Source: Capra hircus
Lineage: Eukaryota > Chordata > Mammalia > Artiodactyla > Bovidae
Reading direction: 5' to 3'
Assembly: GCF_001704415.2 (NCBI RefSeq)
Contig: NC_030826.1
Location: 62,019,362 to 62,083,361 of the forward strand
DNA length: 64,000 bases
Part shown: one piece after another, positions 33,801 to 45,800 of the stretch
How the letters are laid out: the number at the start of each line of letters is the position of its first letter
Position numbering within the stretch: the stretch's first letter is position 1
The notes under the pieces: generated by a model
What the model was told of the DNA's origin: nothing
Database searches by the model: none
The model's input: only the letters and a program-made list of their open reading frames with translations
Position numbers and translations under genes: made by a program

Positions 33801-36800
33801 GAGTTTGCAGCACATGGGACAGATTCCTTCCCGTCTGAAGCGCTCCTGTGACCTGGTAGGAAAGCGCTTTGCCACACTATAGGGAGCTTGGGCAGAACAG
33901 TCGAGCCTCAAGAATGACCACGGAAGCCACAGTTCCAAGGCTATTTTCAAGTTTTATCCCCACACCCTTCACAGAGCTTTGATATGACTTCTCGGGGAGT
34001 AATTTGGCAATGCACATCAGAGTCATGAACGGTTTTACCCCCTCCGGTCCACTGCTAATAATAACGTGTATCCTGAGGGAAAACAGAATTTCAGATGGAT
34101 GTTGATGCGGGAAGATGATCCGTTGCCACGTGATTTACACAAAGGGGAAGAATTTTAATCTACGTAGATGGCCTGAAACAGGGAATTGATAAAATAGATT
34201 ATGAGATAGCTAGAAAATGGGATGCCAGCCCTCTAACATGTTTTCAAAACATACCTTGTTGTGTCCTAAAGGCAGGTTCCTAAACTGCGCTCTTAGGGAA
34301 TTCCCTGGCGGTCCCCCGGTGAGGACTCCATGCTTTCACTGCCAAGGGCCCAGGTTCAATCCCTGGTCAGGGAACTAAGATCCTATAAGCCGTGTGGTGT
34401 GGCCAAAAAAAAATTAAAAACCAAAACAAAACAAACAAAAAACCCCTCTGTTCCTAGACACGAACTCTATAAAAATAAATATTCCGGTGTAGATAAATGC
34501 AGAGCAAAGTGCCTGGCGGTAATAGCAGCTGTCTTACAGCAGAAGCTTAGGTGGTTTTCCTTTTCTTCTTAATACCTTTATGTATTTAGGTTTTGAATGA
34601 TGAGTATATCCATTCCTCTCATAATAAGAAAAAGAAGTCTTTCTTAAGAGCTTCTTCTTGTTTATACAGAATCGTGTGGGCTCCCATAACCTGAAAAATA
34701 TTGTTCCAACAACCAGATTCCATTTCCTCTTGCAACTTCAAGGTCATAGAACTTTAATAGAAATTGTTATTTTCCACTCACCGGAAGAGGAAAAGTAGTG
34801 AAATATTTATGATTCTTGTCCAAGGACCAAAAGTTGCTTTTTCTCACCTCAGACCAAATTCTTGTAAGTTCTCTTTCATTCGTTTACAGGATTTTGGTGG
34901 TAGAGTTGCTGACTCAGGTTTTTTTCTGGTCTGGGGATGGCACTGGATTTCCTGGGACAGAAATTACATTCTTATCATCAGAGCATGGGCCTCGCCGGTG
35001 AGGCAGAGGGTAACTGCATCGGCCCTGGCTCTGGAGAGGGGCGGGGAGGGCTGAGCGGGTGGGCGTTCCTACTGCCTTTTCCCCTCACCTTCGTCTTTGG
35101 CCTTAAAGAAGCAAAAATGACGAAACGTACAGGCAGCATATTCTTAGCACGCACATGTGACCAAGTGGCTTCAGTCGTGTCCAGCCCTTGCGACCCCACT
35201 GTAGCCCACCAGGGTCCTCTGTCCACAGGATTCTGAGGCGAGAGCACTGCAGTGGGTTGCCACTTCCTCCTCCAAGAGATCTTTCCAACCCAGAGATCAA
35301 CCCCGGTCTCCTGTGGCGCCTGCATTGCAGGCAGGTTCTTCTACCACTGAGCCACAGGACGTGGAGGAGATCAAATCCAGAATGCTGGAGGTGTCGACAC
35401 AGACGGTGTCAGCAGACAGCACGTGTAATCGGATCAGATGGAGCAGAGAGACAGCATCAGGGGCCCAGGCTGTTCTGAGTCCTGGTCCATCGTTACTGAG
35501 TCAAAAACCGCTCCTTGTGGCCAATGCCACCTTGCATTTCATTCCCGGAATCCAGAGAAGTTCTGTTCGGGACTTCCCTTCCCCAAGCGAGAGGGGTCCT
35601 TTCCGGCTTGTTTCCCCTGAAAGCTGGGGCCGTGTCATGTCCTTTAAACCTCTGTGGGCCCAGTGACCCTTCCTTCCGAGCAGTTAACATTTTCTAAAAC
35701 ATACCGCCTGCTTTGGACCCGACTTTATTCTCCACTGAGAAGGCCTGTGAGGCTTTTCCTTGTCCGAGAGTCCCTCCGAATGGACGCTTTATGAACTGCA
35801 GCCGGAGACGCGTTGTTCACCAGCTCTCCAGTCAGCTGTAGTTTCTCAGCCCAGAGAATCGCTGGGTCTCTCGAGGGTCTGGACCAGGTGCAGAGAGACG
35901 CCCCACCAGGTGGGGCCTGGAGCTGCCCCTGCTGTCAGGTTGCCCCGACTCTCTAGACTTGAAGCTTCAGTGGGCCGGGCGAGTGGGGAGGGGAGGTTGG
36001 AGATGATAGGTCTGGCGCCAAGGTCCAGGCTGCAGCCCCGGGAGGGCTGGGGAAGGGGCAGGTCCCTGCTGGCCAAGGACGGGGCAGGGTGAACCCAGAT
36101 AGGTGGAGGGCGTGGAGGCTCGGGGGTCAGGACGCAGCTCCCGAGCTTGTGTCACGAGCCGCAGTCGGCCACAGGGGTTCAGAGTCATCAGCATCAGAGC
36201 GGGGGCTCGCCGGTGGGGGCTGAGCGTCGGGGGCCAGGCAAGTACCGAGCACACTGTGCTGGGTGCGGTTAATTGTTTGACACACTCAGTGATCAGCCCG
36301 TCGGGGCCAGGCCGAGTCCCTGGGTGCGTGTGGAACCGAGCATGGAGCTTCCCCAGAACCGAGACAGAACGTTTCAGTAACAGAGCACACAGCCCATTGC
36401 CCTCGTTTCTAGGTTGGGCGCCTCCAAGATACGATGTCACTCAAGCCTCAGAAATTCTCTCTGTTCTAAAGTCACAGTGATGTGACTTAGCATCTCCTGG
36501 GCCACCTGCTGGTGACCAGACCTGTGAGCCCCCATCCTCAGCTCCCTGCCGCCTCTAGCTCCATCGCTCCTTCCACCAGATCGAGCCTGGCCCCTTGGGG
36601 TGCCAACACGCTCACGGAGAACTGGGGGCCCAGTGGGCAACCCTCCCCTCAAAGGCCTCCCGTCTAGGAGCTGCCCTGGCCGGTCCTCACTGCCCGTCGT
36701 AGGGGCAGCCCTAGACCCCTGCCCACCCACAGGTGGACGCTCCCTCCTGCATAGACGCTGGTCCTAAAGGGCGTGGAGAAAGGAGGGTCCCTCCGTCCTT

Positions 36801-39800
36801 GAGGGCGGGGCGCTGAAGGCACACAGCCTGGGGACCGCAGGCGCCCAAAGGTTGTCATAGAAACCGCAGACCTGTGCTCCAGGAGCTCGTGGCTTAAAGA
36901 GGAGGAGGACTCTGCCCAGAGCGCCCTCAGGGGCCGTGTCGCCCGGCAGTGTGGACACCTGTGGGTGCTGGGAGGGGACCCAGGTGCTTTGCCCTCTGTG
37001 CCTGGGCCTGGTGCCAGTCGAGGAGTCCCGGGCCCTGCCTACCAGGTGACCTTCTGAGCCACCCGCCGGCCTGGGGCCTGGCTGGTTCTGACCCTTCCCA
37101 GGCCTGAACTCGCCCGTCCACCCCTCCTGCGACCCCCACGCTGGCCAGGGCTCGTCTCTCTCGTGGCTGGAGAGGCTTGACTCAGAACCAGCCCCCCTCG
37201 GCGCCATGCCCACTGCTAGACAGCTTGGCCGCCCCCACAGCGTCTCGTGCCAGGGACGCTGGGTGAACCCTCCTGTTGCGGAAGCAGCCTGCGTCCCCCG
37301 CCGGCTGCACTGCGGAAGTCCTGGCTCCTGGAGCGGAACCCCCTCCCCTAGGACGCGGCTCCTCCTCCCGCGGCTCCTCCTCTCGTGGCATCCTCAGAGG
37401 AGCTAAAGGGGCGGTGGGGACAGGCCTTGGGGACATGGCGTCCTCCCGGCCCACACGGGGAGGCCCATTTGGGGCGGTGAGGGCCCAGCCCCAGGAGCTC
37501 TGAGAGTCATCTTGTTTGGCCCAAGGGTCTTGGCCTACGTGGTGAAGGGACGAATCTGGAGGAGGGCGGACGTTCCCGGTTAATACCAGGTGGACCCTCA
37601 GTCCCGTCACAGGCGTCCTGATGAGAGAGGTGTGGTGGGGGGTCTGCCACACAGGAGAGGCGGCCTGGGGGCTGAGCAGAGGCTGGAGAGACGTGGCCGC
37701 CAGCCCGGTGAGGCTGTGGGATGCAGGGCAGGTTCTTCCCTGGAGCCTCTGGCCAGAACCTGGTCCGGCCAGCACTTTGAGGTTTTCTTTTTTCACTTTT
37801 AGTTTTATTTTTTTAACACCAAAACTGTTCTGTATTGGGGTTTGGCCGATCAGCAATATGATAGCTTCTGATGCACAGTCAGGGACTCAGCCATCCAACT
37901 CCCCTCCCATCCAGGCTGGCAGACAGCATGGAGCAGAGTTCCCTCTGCTGTATAGCAGGTTTTCCAACACCTTGATTTTATCCCGGTAATTCTGACATTG
38001 GCCTCCAGACCTGTGGGAATAAATCTCTGTTATTTTAAGCCACTGAGTTTGTAGTCACGTGTCCCAGCAGCCACAGGAAGCTGATCCTGCTGGACCCACA
38101 GGACAAGGACACCTGCGTCCTGATGGTGGGAGCAGGGGAAGCTGGAGGTCATCCCTGCCCTCCTCCAAGGCAGGACGTTCTTCCCCGCACCCCACTCACT
38201 GTGGGGCGGGGGCGGGGTTGGAGGAGCCTGCCCCGCCACCGGACCTCAACCTCTTATGGACCAGAGCTCCCCTCTCACCCATTCACCGTGTTTCTCCAGC
38301 ATGAGGCTGGTGGATGCTTATTGGGCTGAAAAAAAGAAAATGAAAATACAGCCCGCCCGCCAGGCTCTCATGGTGCACACGAGGGATATTTCAAGGGTTA
38401 TTGGCATGGGCGGGGCGGTGGGGGGCACCGAACACGATTTGGACGCGCGCCATCCTGCTTTGTTGAATGTCATTCACCCTCATTCACGGCAGCTGTCTCT
38501 CCTCCCTGTGTTTTCCCGGTGCCGTCTGTCCTAGAATTAGCGTCGCACACGGAGCTTCACTCCTGCGTGTGCGTGGGCACAGCGCCCGTGGCCTCCTCGG
38601 CCAGGAGCTACGGATGCCCTCAGGCCCGAGTCTTGGTGACGTGTCATCTCATGGGGTCCGGGCACCAGCCTGTCGCTTCTTAGGCTGATATCAGCCAGTC
38701 CCTGAGGCCCTGCCGTAGAGATTACTTGGCAACCAGAACACCCCAACCACTGAATGATTTTAGAATCGCACCCCTGAGAAAGAAGGCTGAGCACTGAATA
38801 ACTGATGCTTTTGAACTGTGGTGTTGGAGAAGACTCTTGAGAGTCCCTTGGACTGCAAGGAGATCCACCCAGTCCATCCTAAAGGAGATCAGTCCTGGGT
38901 GTTCACTGGAAGGACTGATGTTGAAGCTGAAACTGCAATACTCTGGCCACCTGATGTGAAGAGCTGGCTCATTGGAAAAGACCCTGATGCTGGGAAAGAT
39001 TGGGGGCAGGAGGAGAAGGGGACGGCAGGATGAGATGGTTGGATGGCATCACTGACTTGATGGACATGGGTTTGGGTGAACTCCGGAGGTTGGTGATGGA
39101 CAGGGAGGCCTGACGTGCTGCGGTTCATGGGGTCGTAAAGAGTCGGACACGACTGAACGACTGGACTGAACTGGCCACACCTCTCAGTCGGGTGGAGTGA
39201 GCCCTTGGGCCCCTCCCGTTCTCCACGGGAGCGCTTCGTTTTTAAGCCCGAATTTGTCGTCTCTTGTGATACTCGGGTTGCTTTTTAGGCGAGCAGACCT
39301 CCTGTAGACCTGGGTCACGCTCTCCCGGCGGTCAGGGCCCCTGGAGCCTCCTGTCTCAGTGAAGACCGAGCTCGGGCGGCGGACGAGGCTGGGACTCCCG
39401 TCCAGGGTGCCCGCGGGCTCGCGTCCTGCCGTCTGTTCCTCTCTGCCGCCTCCAAGCCGCCGACAGCAGAGGGCGCTGTGTCTGCGTGCCTCCGTCTCCT
39501 GCTCCCGCGCTCCTTGCCGCGGGAGATGCGCCCCTGCGGGCTGATCTGCAGGAAGCGCCAGCGGCTCGTGAGCTGCAGCTCCCAGCACTTGGGGTGGCAG
39601 GACGGAGGTCTGTCCGGGAAGCGGGTCACGGGGCGGCCGGGCCGGCGCCTGCTTCTGTCCTGTGGGCTCTCGGCTGCGCGGGGTTAGGTGCTGTCTTATG
39701 GGAGAGTGGCTGGAGGGGCCGGAGGAGCATGAGGGACACACAGCCGGCTGCTCTGTGGCGGTCACTCTGGGCCGGCCCGCCGCCCCTCGGACACTGAGCA

Positions 39801-42800
39801 GGTCACTAGAGCGTGGCCACACGGTCACCTTCCCGGGCTACGGCTTCTGGGCAAGGGTGGTGCCAGCCCTTGGCGGGTCTGCAGGCGCCCACGCAGCGCT
39901 CGTCTCTGCCCTCTGCCCTTTGCCCTCGGGGTCCCACCTGAACACCCGGTGTCTTTAGCCCCTTTCACCTGTCCCCCCCCCCAACCGCCCACCACCCACA
40001 CTGGCACCGTCTTCTGAAATTCTTCTAAATTTCTCCTTTGACGGTCACACTAACCGTTTGTTAATGGGCTGGAGAGTGGATCTTGCCAGCTTCCCCACAG
40101 TACCACCGGGGAGCCCCCTCCCTCCGCCCAGTTGTGACTCGGTTGGTGAAGCCAAGGCCGCCGTCCAGGGGCCGCGCTGTGAGAGCTGCTGGGCTGAGAG
40201 TCTGGCCCCAGGGAGATGTGTCCCTGTGGCATCCAGCTGACTGGGGGCCCCAGAGCTTTTAGCCGCGCTGAGCGGGAGAGTGAGGAAGGCCCCTGGGCAT
40301 GGTCGACGTGGCCGTGGTCCCTTCTTGTCAGACCGACAGGTGACCGACAGGTGTCGGCGTCGGCCCTCCCGCACAGGCGCCTCCATCGGCTGCTCCGCGG
40401 AGCTGCCCCTCTGCGGGCGACGCAGCCTCGTCTCCACTTTAGTTTCCATTTGCTTCTCCATCTCGAGTGGGCACTGGGGCCACCCAGGGTCTTGGGAAAG
40501 GTGTGAGTCTTCCCCCTGGGTCAGCCCCCCTCCCACGCGGTCCTCATGCACAGCTGGTTAGAAGCCACCAGCCTCTACAGAGGAAAGAGACGACTTCTTG
40601 TAGGGTCCCAGTGCCGCCGTGTGGGGCTAGCCTGCTGGCTGCTCAGGCGGGAGGCCGACCAGCTCTCCCGGCTGGGGGTGGTGGTGGGGAGGGTGCTAGG
40701 ATGCAGGTTCTGCTTCCTCTGGTTTGGGCGGCAACCCCGGTGTCACAGATGCTGCTGGACCAGGCCAGTGCTGAGTCTCCAGGCTTGACTGCTGGGTCCC
40801 CCAGGCCCACTGCCCGTGGTGGGCAGTGGCAGCGGGCAGCTTCTCTCGTGGCGAGGGTCAGAGCCTCCTCCCCCGCTTCAGCACCGTCGTGCCGTCTCTC
40901 GATCGGCCAGGTCCCGATGCAGGTTGCTCTGCAGTGTGGGCAGTTCTCCTTTTGCAACCTGGGGTCTTTGTTCTTCTCTCTTTGCAGTACGAGATGCGAA
41001 AAACCTAATCCCTATGGATCCAAATGGGCTTTCAGATCCCTATGTGAAGCTGAAGCTTATTCCTGACCCCAAGAACGAGAGCAAACAAAAAACCAAAACC
41101 ATCCGCTCCACACTGAACCCCCAGTGGAATGAGACCTTCACGTTGTGAGTTGAACCCCTCTTCCTGATGTATCTCCTCCTTCACATTATGAGCAGGAATG
41201 AGCTGGGCTTATTATAAAGGTCTTTAAACATCCATTCATTCCTAAGCCCTTCTCCCACGGCTGCTGGTGACGTAGCTGCGGTCACTCTTGGTTGATGGAT
41301 AGAAACTCAGTTTACCAAGACTTATACATAATACCCCAAGTTACCATCAGTAACTCCTGTACAAAAAATTCTCTCACATTTCAGATGTAAGAGCAAGCCC
41401 TCTTGGTTGACTTCAGTTTTTGGGGGGCTGGTTAGAGGAGGCTGTAGATAAGAGTTTGAACAATAGTTTTTAAAACAAGGAATAAGTGAGTAGCCATCGA
41501 AGCCGATGTTGCCACTGAAATGGGAAGGTTGTCTTTCCATCTAAGCAGGGAAGACTTTCTGGGGAAGGCGACATTTAATGTGGGCCTGAAAGGAGTGGAA
41601 AGATTTTGGAGACAGAGATGGGAGTGGAGAGAGAAGGGAGGAAAGGTTGGGGAGTGGAGGCCTGAGTAAGTCAGGAGCAAGAAGGCTGTGAGCACAGCTG
41701 AGCACAAGCAAGGGGCCCTCTCTGCGAATGAGGACACAGGAAGCGCTTGTCTGTCACACCCAGACGTAGCTGTCTAGGGTAGAGACCAGAGGCTGTCCGG
41801 CCTGCTCTGGGAGGGGCTGGACAATAAATGGTTCAGGCCTTACGGGTCGTCCCATCTCTGTTGCAGGTACTGTTCTGGATTCTGACCTGCCATAGCCAAA
41901 TGTGTCCAGACAAACAGCCGTGACTGTTTCAATAAAACTTTATTTACACACACAAGCAGTGGGCCTGACTTGCTCATGGCTCATGGCTTGCTAACCTCTT
42001 GTCGAGAGCTTTGGTTACCGAGGGGCTGGCACTTTGTTGATGATGGAGAGCCACAGGAAGAGAACTGAATATGCTGTTTCCTTAATCTCAGATTCAGACC
42101 TCGAGCCTGTGGTATCACCCCTTAAACCACAGTCAAGATAACCCCTGCGTACGTGTTCTTTGACAGCAAATTAAAACCTTCTGATAAAGACCGGCGGCTG
42201 TCCGTGGAGATCTGGGACTGGGATCGAACTACACGGAACGACTTCATGGGGTCCCTTTCCTTTGGGGTCTCGGAGCTGATGAAGATGCCGGCCAGTGGAT
42301 GGTGAGGAAGGCTGAGTGTGTCTGTGTGAGCCAAAAGTTAATTGTCTCAAAACATTAGCGCTTTCAGAGATTCAGAAGACGAGTGGGCTTAAGTCCAGAG
42401 GGACCATTGTGTGTGAAGTTTCCTGGGTCCTGGCTCCCCAGTGAACGCATTTCAGAACCAGCTGGACTGGAGCCTGGGGGTGGGGGTGGTGTTGAACCCG
42501 GTCTTGCCGGCACGGTCTCACCCTCCTCTGCCCCGTGTCTCTGAAGGTACAAGCTGCTGAACCAAGAGGAGGGTGAGTACTACAACGTGCCGATCCCCGA
42601 AGGCGACGAGGAAGGCAACGTGGAGCTCAGGCAGAAATTCGAGGTGAGACAGCAGTGTGAGCGAACCATCTTTCTGTTCCGAAAGTCTCACTTCAGGAAG
42701 GGCCAGATTGTTGCGGTCACTGGGCTGGAAGGCAAAAGTCATTTGAATGTTAATCTTTGTCCTTATCTAAAGGCATAGATGTTGCGTCATCGCCTTGCTT

Positions 42801-45800
42801 TGCAGGCTGTTGACACTCTGGCTGTTATCCTTAGAGCATGGAGCCTGGGAACAGCCCTGCAGAGCAGGGCTGGTTCCTGTGCAGGGAGCCGGTCTGGCGT
42901 CAGCGGGGAGATGGGCAGGCCCGAGGCTTCTCCAGCCGGCAGCGTCCTTGGGTGTGACTGGCGGGCCAGCATCTTCCTTTTCTCTGCAGACCTCTAGGAA
43001 GGGAGCTCCTTCTCCACACCCCGGTGCGCGCCGCCTTCTGCCCCGGTGGTGTCGTCTGAGAGAGGTGTCCTCCCTGTCTTCCCTCCTCCCCTGTTCACCC
43101 CTGCTTCTCTCTCCTCACCTGACGTCTCAGCTCCTAATGCAGTTTCTGCCCCAAACACCTGCCTCACGCTCCATTTCCTGCCATTTCTCCAGTCACCTGT
43201 GTGTTGGTTGTTCGAAGGACCCGTGCAGCTGATTGTCTCGGCACCAGGCTCACAGGGGCTTCCCTGGGGGCTCAGACGGTAAAGAATCCGCCTGCAGTGC
43301 AGGAGACAGGGGTGTGATCCCTGGGTCAGGAAGATTCCCTGGAGGAGGGCATGGCAGCCCACTCCAGTATTCTTGCCTGGAGAATCCCGTGGACAGAGGA
43401 GTCTGGCGGGCTGCCGTCCACGGGGTCGCAGAGAGTCCGACACGACTGAGCATCCGAGCAGTCACACACACCTGACTCGTTACCTGTGAAGCTTCCCCTT
43501 CCTCGGGCAGCTCCCAGGCCCTAAAGATGTTCCGATGTGCACACACATGCGGGCACAGAGACCCTGCACGGCCGGCGCCCTTGGGTCCCTCCTCCTGCTG
43601 TTGTTTCTCCCAAATATATTCCGTCCCGAAGAAGCGTACAGGTCATGCCTGCCGGTTGGAATGGGTTCTGAAGGATGTAAAACACAGAATGTTCACAGTG
43701 GTCTGGCACTGCTGTCATTGTTCAGTTGCTCGGTCGTGTCCGACTCTGTGACCCCAGGGACTGCAACACGCCAGGCTCCTCTGTCCTTTACTGTCTCCAG
43801 GAGCTTGCTCAAATTCAGGTGCATTGAGTTGATGACGCCATCCAGCCATCTCATCCTCTGTTGCCCCCTTCTCCCTGCTACCTCAATCTTTCCCAGCATC
43901 ATGGCCTTTTCCAGTGAGTCAGCTCTTCACATCAGGTGGCCAAAGTATTGGAGCTTTAGCTTCAGCATCAGTCCTTCCAATGAATATTCAGGGTCGATTT
44001 CCTTTAAGATGGACTGGTTGGATCTCCTTGCAGTCCAGGTGACTCTCAAGAGTCTTCTCCAGCACCACAGTTCTAAAGCATCAGTTCTGCTGGGTTCAGC
44101 CTTCTTTGTGGTCCCACTGATCACTGACATTTGGTTAGGAGGCTGCTGACGGCAGACACTTGCGGGCAGGGCCTGGGCGCCATCGGGAGTGTGGAGGACG
44201 GGGTCTGGAGGGCGCTCTGCGGGCTGTGGGTCTGGAGGCCCACACACCACTAGCAGGACCGCCCCAGGGACTGCAGATGCCTGAGGGTCACAGGTGTGTC
44301 GGCTTCTGTTTATCCTGGGGAAACATTTTGAGATTATCCTTGTTACTGATGAACAAAATGTGATCCAGTTATGACGAGAGTTAAGGCGTTTAATCACTGC
44401 CCTTGAGACTCAGTTGCCAGGTTGTCTGTGGAAAGAAAGCAGGCATTCTCTGTTTATTGCTGTTGAAACTGGATTTTCCAAAAGCCTCCATTGTCTTTGA
44501 AGATGTTAGCTAATTCAGGATATTCTTCAGATGGGGGGAGAAAATGGTTCATTGGAGACCCCCAACAAAGTGTAGCTGTGTGTTGGTTTGATCAGGCCTG
44601 CTGGTGTTACCATGGAAACCTGAGTACTTTCCGATGACCTTTTGGACACAAAACAGAAAATCTGTGTGCCTCATTATGGACTCTGCTTTCTTCCCCCAGA
44701 CTGCTTCCTTAATTACTTCCTGAGCTGTGTGATGTTCCGGGAGGGGTGGATCTGTAAAGTGCACATCAGTGGGAAGAGATTTTGTTTTCCTCTTTGTGCT
44801 TCAGCTCTTAGAGGCAGAGCCTTAAACTGAAATGGGATGAGGCTCGGTGTTGGAAATCATTTTCTCACCCCTGTTCAAGCATCGTCAACAGGGATTAACG
44901 CTGCTCCTCAGCAGAGCAGACCCCGGGGCAGACTGAAGGACGCTGCAGAGAATTTCTAACATTCTGGGTGGGGGGAGCGCACGTGTTTATGTGACTGGGG
45001 TGTTTTCAGGGGTGCGCCGTGGGCTACACCCATCTCAGAACTCGCCTGTGCCCTGTGCTAAAGACCCTCCCCTGTGTCTCAGGCTCGCCAACCCCCGCCC
45101 TGAACCTTACATCACCCTCCAGCCCTGTGCCCCCTTGCTGGGCACACCTGTCCGTGTGTTATCTCCACATGGATCCAGAGAGGAGCCTCGGGTCCTGCTG
45201 TGAAGGCTCTGGACTCTAAACTTCAGGCCCCACGAGGAATCCATGTCTCCCGGTCACTTGCCCGCATCGGGGAGGGTGCCTGAGCTCATGTCTGAGGGGG
45301 GAAGCTGTCGGGGCTGAGTCTGCTCTGTAGCCCAGGGCCTGCCTCCGTTTACACAGCCAGGTGCCTCGAGCACTTGGGCGAACAAACCGATTCGTGCGAT
45401 GAGCGTGGTCACGCCTGGAGATGAACCAGCTCCTTTCTCAGAAAGGGGGAATTCCAGAAATCTCCATGCAGTGAACGCTGCATCTCAGTGCCAAGTACCA
45501 CCTGTGGGGATAGAGGCTTTAGACGAGGGCTCCCCTGCTGGCCCAGTGGCTAAGAATCCGCCTGCCAGTGTGGGGGACCCGGGTCAGTCCCTGGTCCGGG
45601 AGGATCCCACGTGCTGTGGAGCAGCTGAGCCCGGGCCCTCCAGCCTGTGCTTTGCAGTGAGAGAAGCCTCCCCCGGAGACAGCCCACCCACAGCTGGGGA
45701 GCAGCTCCCGCTCGCTGGAACCAGAGAAAGTTCTCAAGCAAAGACCCAGCACAGACAAAAATGAATGAAATTTCTTTTTTAAAAAAGACAGACTTCAGAC

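Larger units (their letters stand above)
20118..40987 (+). other. PRKCA: PRKCA intron 5 (20.9 kb, GT-AG)
   Basis: Donor gtgagg at 20118, acceptor ctctttgcag ending at 40987 with a good pyrimidine tract. It holds MIR, Bov-tA, Bov-A2, BovB, CHR and L1 pieces listed separately, a CpG-rich block near 23690-24170 and another near 39330-39700. I recognise nothing in 20613-21920, 24964-27267, 27916-30038, 30269-31256, 31387-33299, 34444-35165, 35356-37784, 38101-38777 or 39175-40987. The long open frames in these GC-rich stretches have no known domain. Confidence 0.9.

Noticed and set aside
37182..37856. 224-residue open frame on the minus strand
   Set aside because: Overlaps the A-rich tail of an L1 fragment and GC-rich DNA; low-complexity protein (EEPREEEPRPRGGG type) with no recognisable family.
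39184..39828. 214-residue open frame on the minus strand
   Set aside because: CpG-rich sequence with few stops in several frames; no domain and no promoter or splice evidence.
40988..41144. Assignment of the gene to PRKCB or PRKCG
   Set aside because: The C2 and hinge sequence (NLIPMDPNG, PDPKNESKQ, KAKLGPAGNKVISPSEDR) fits alpha; beta differs at several of these residues as I recall.
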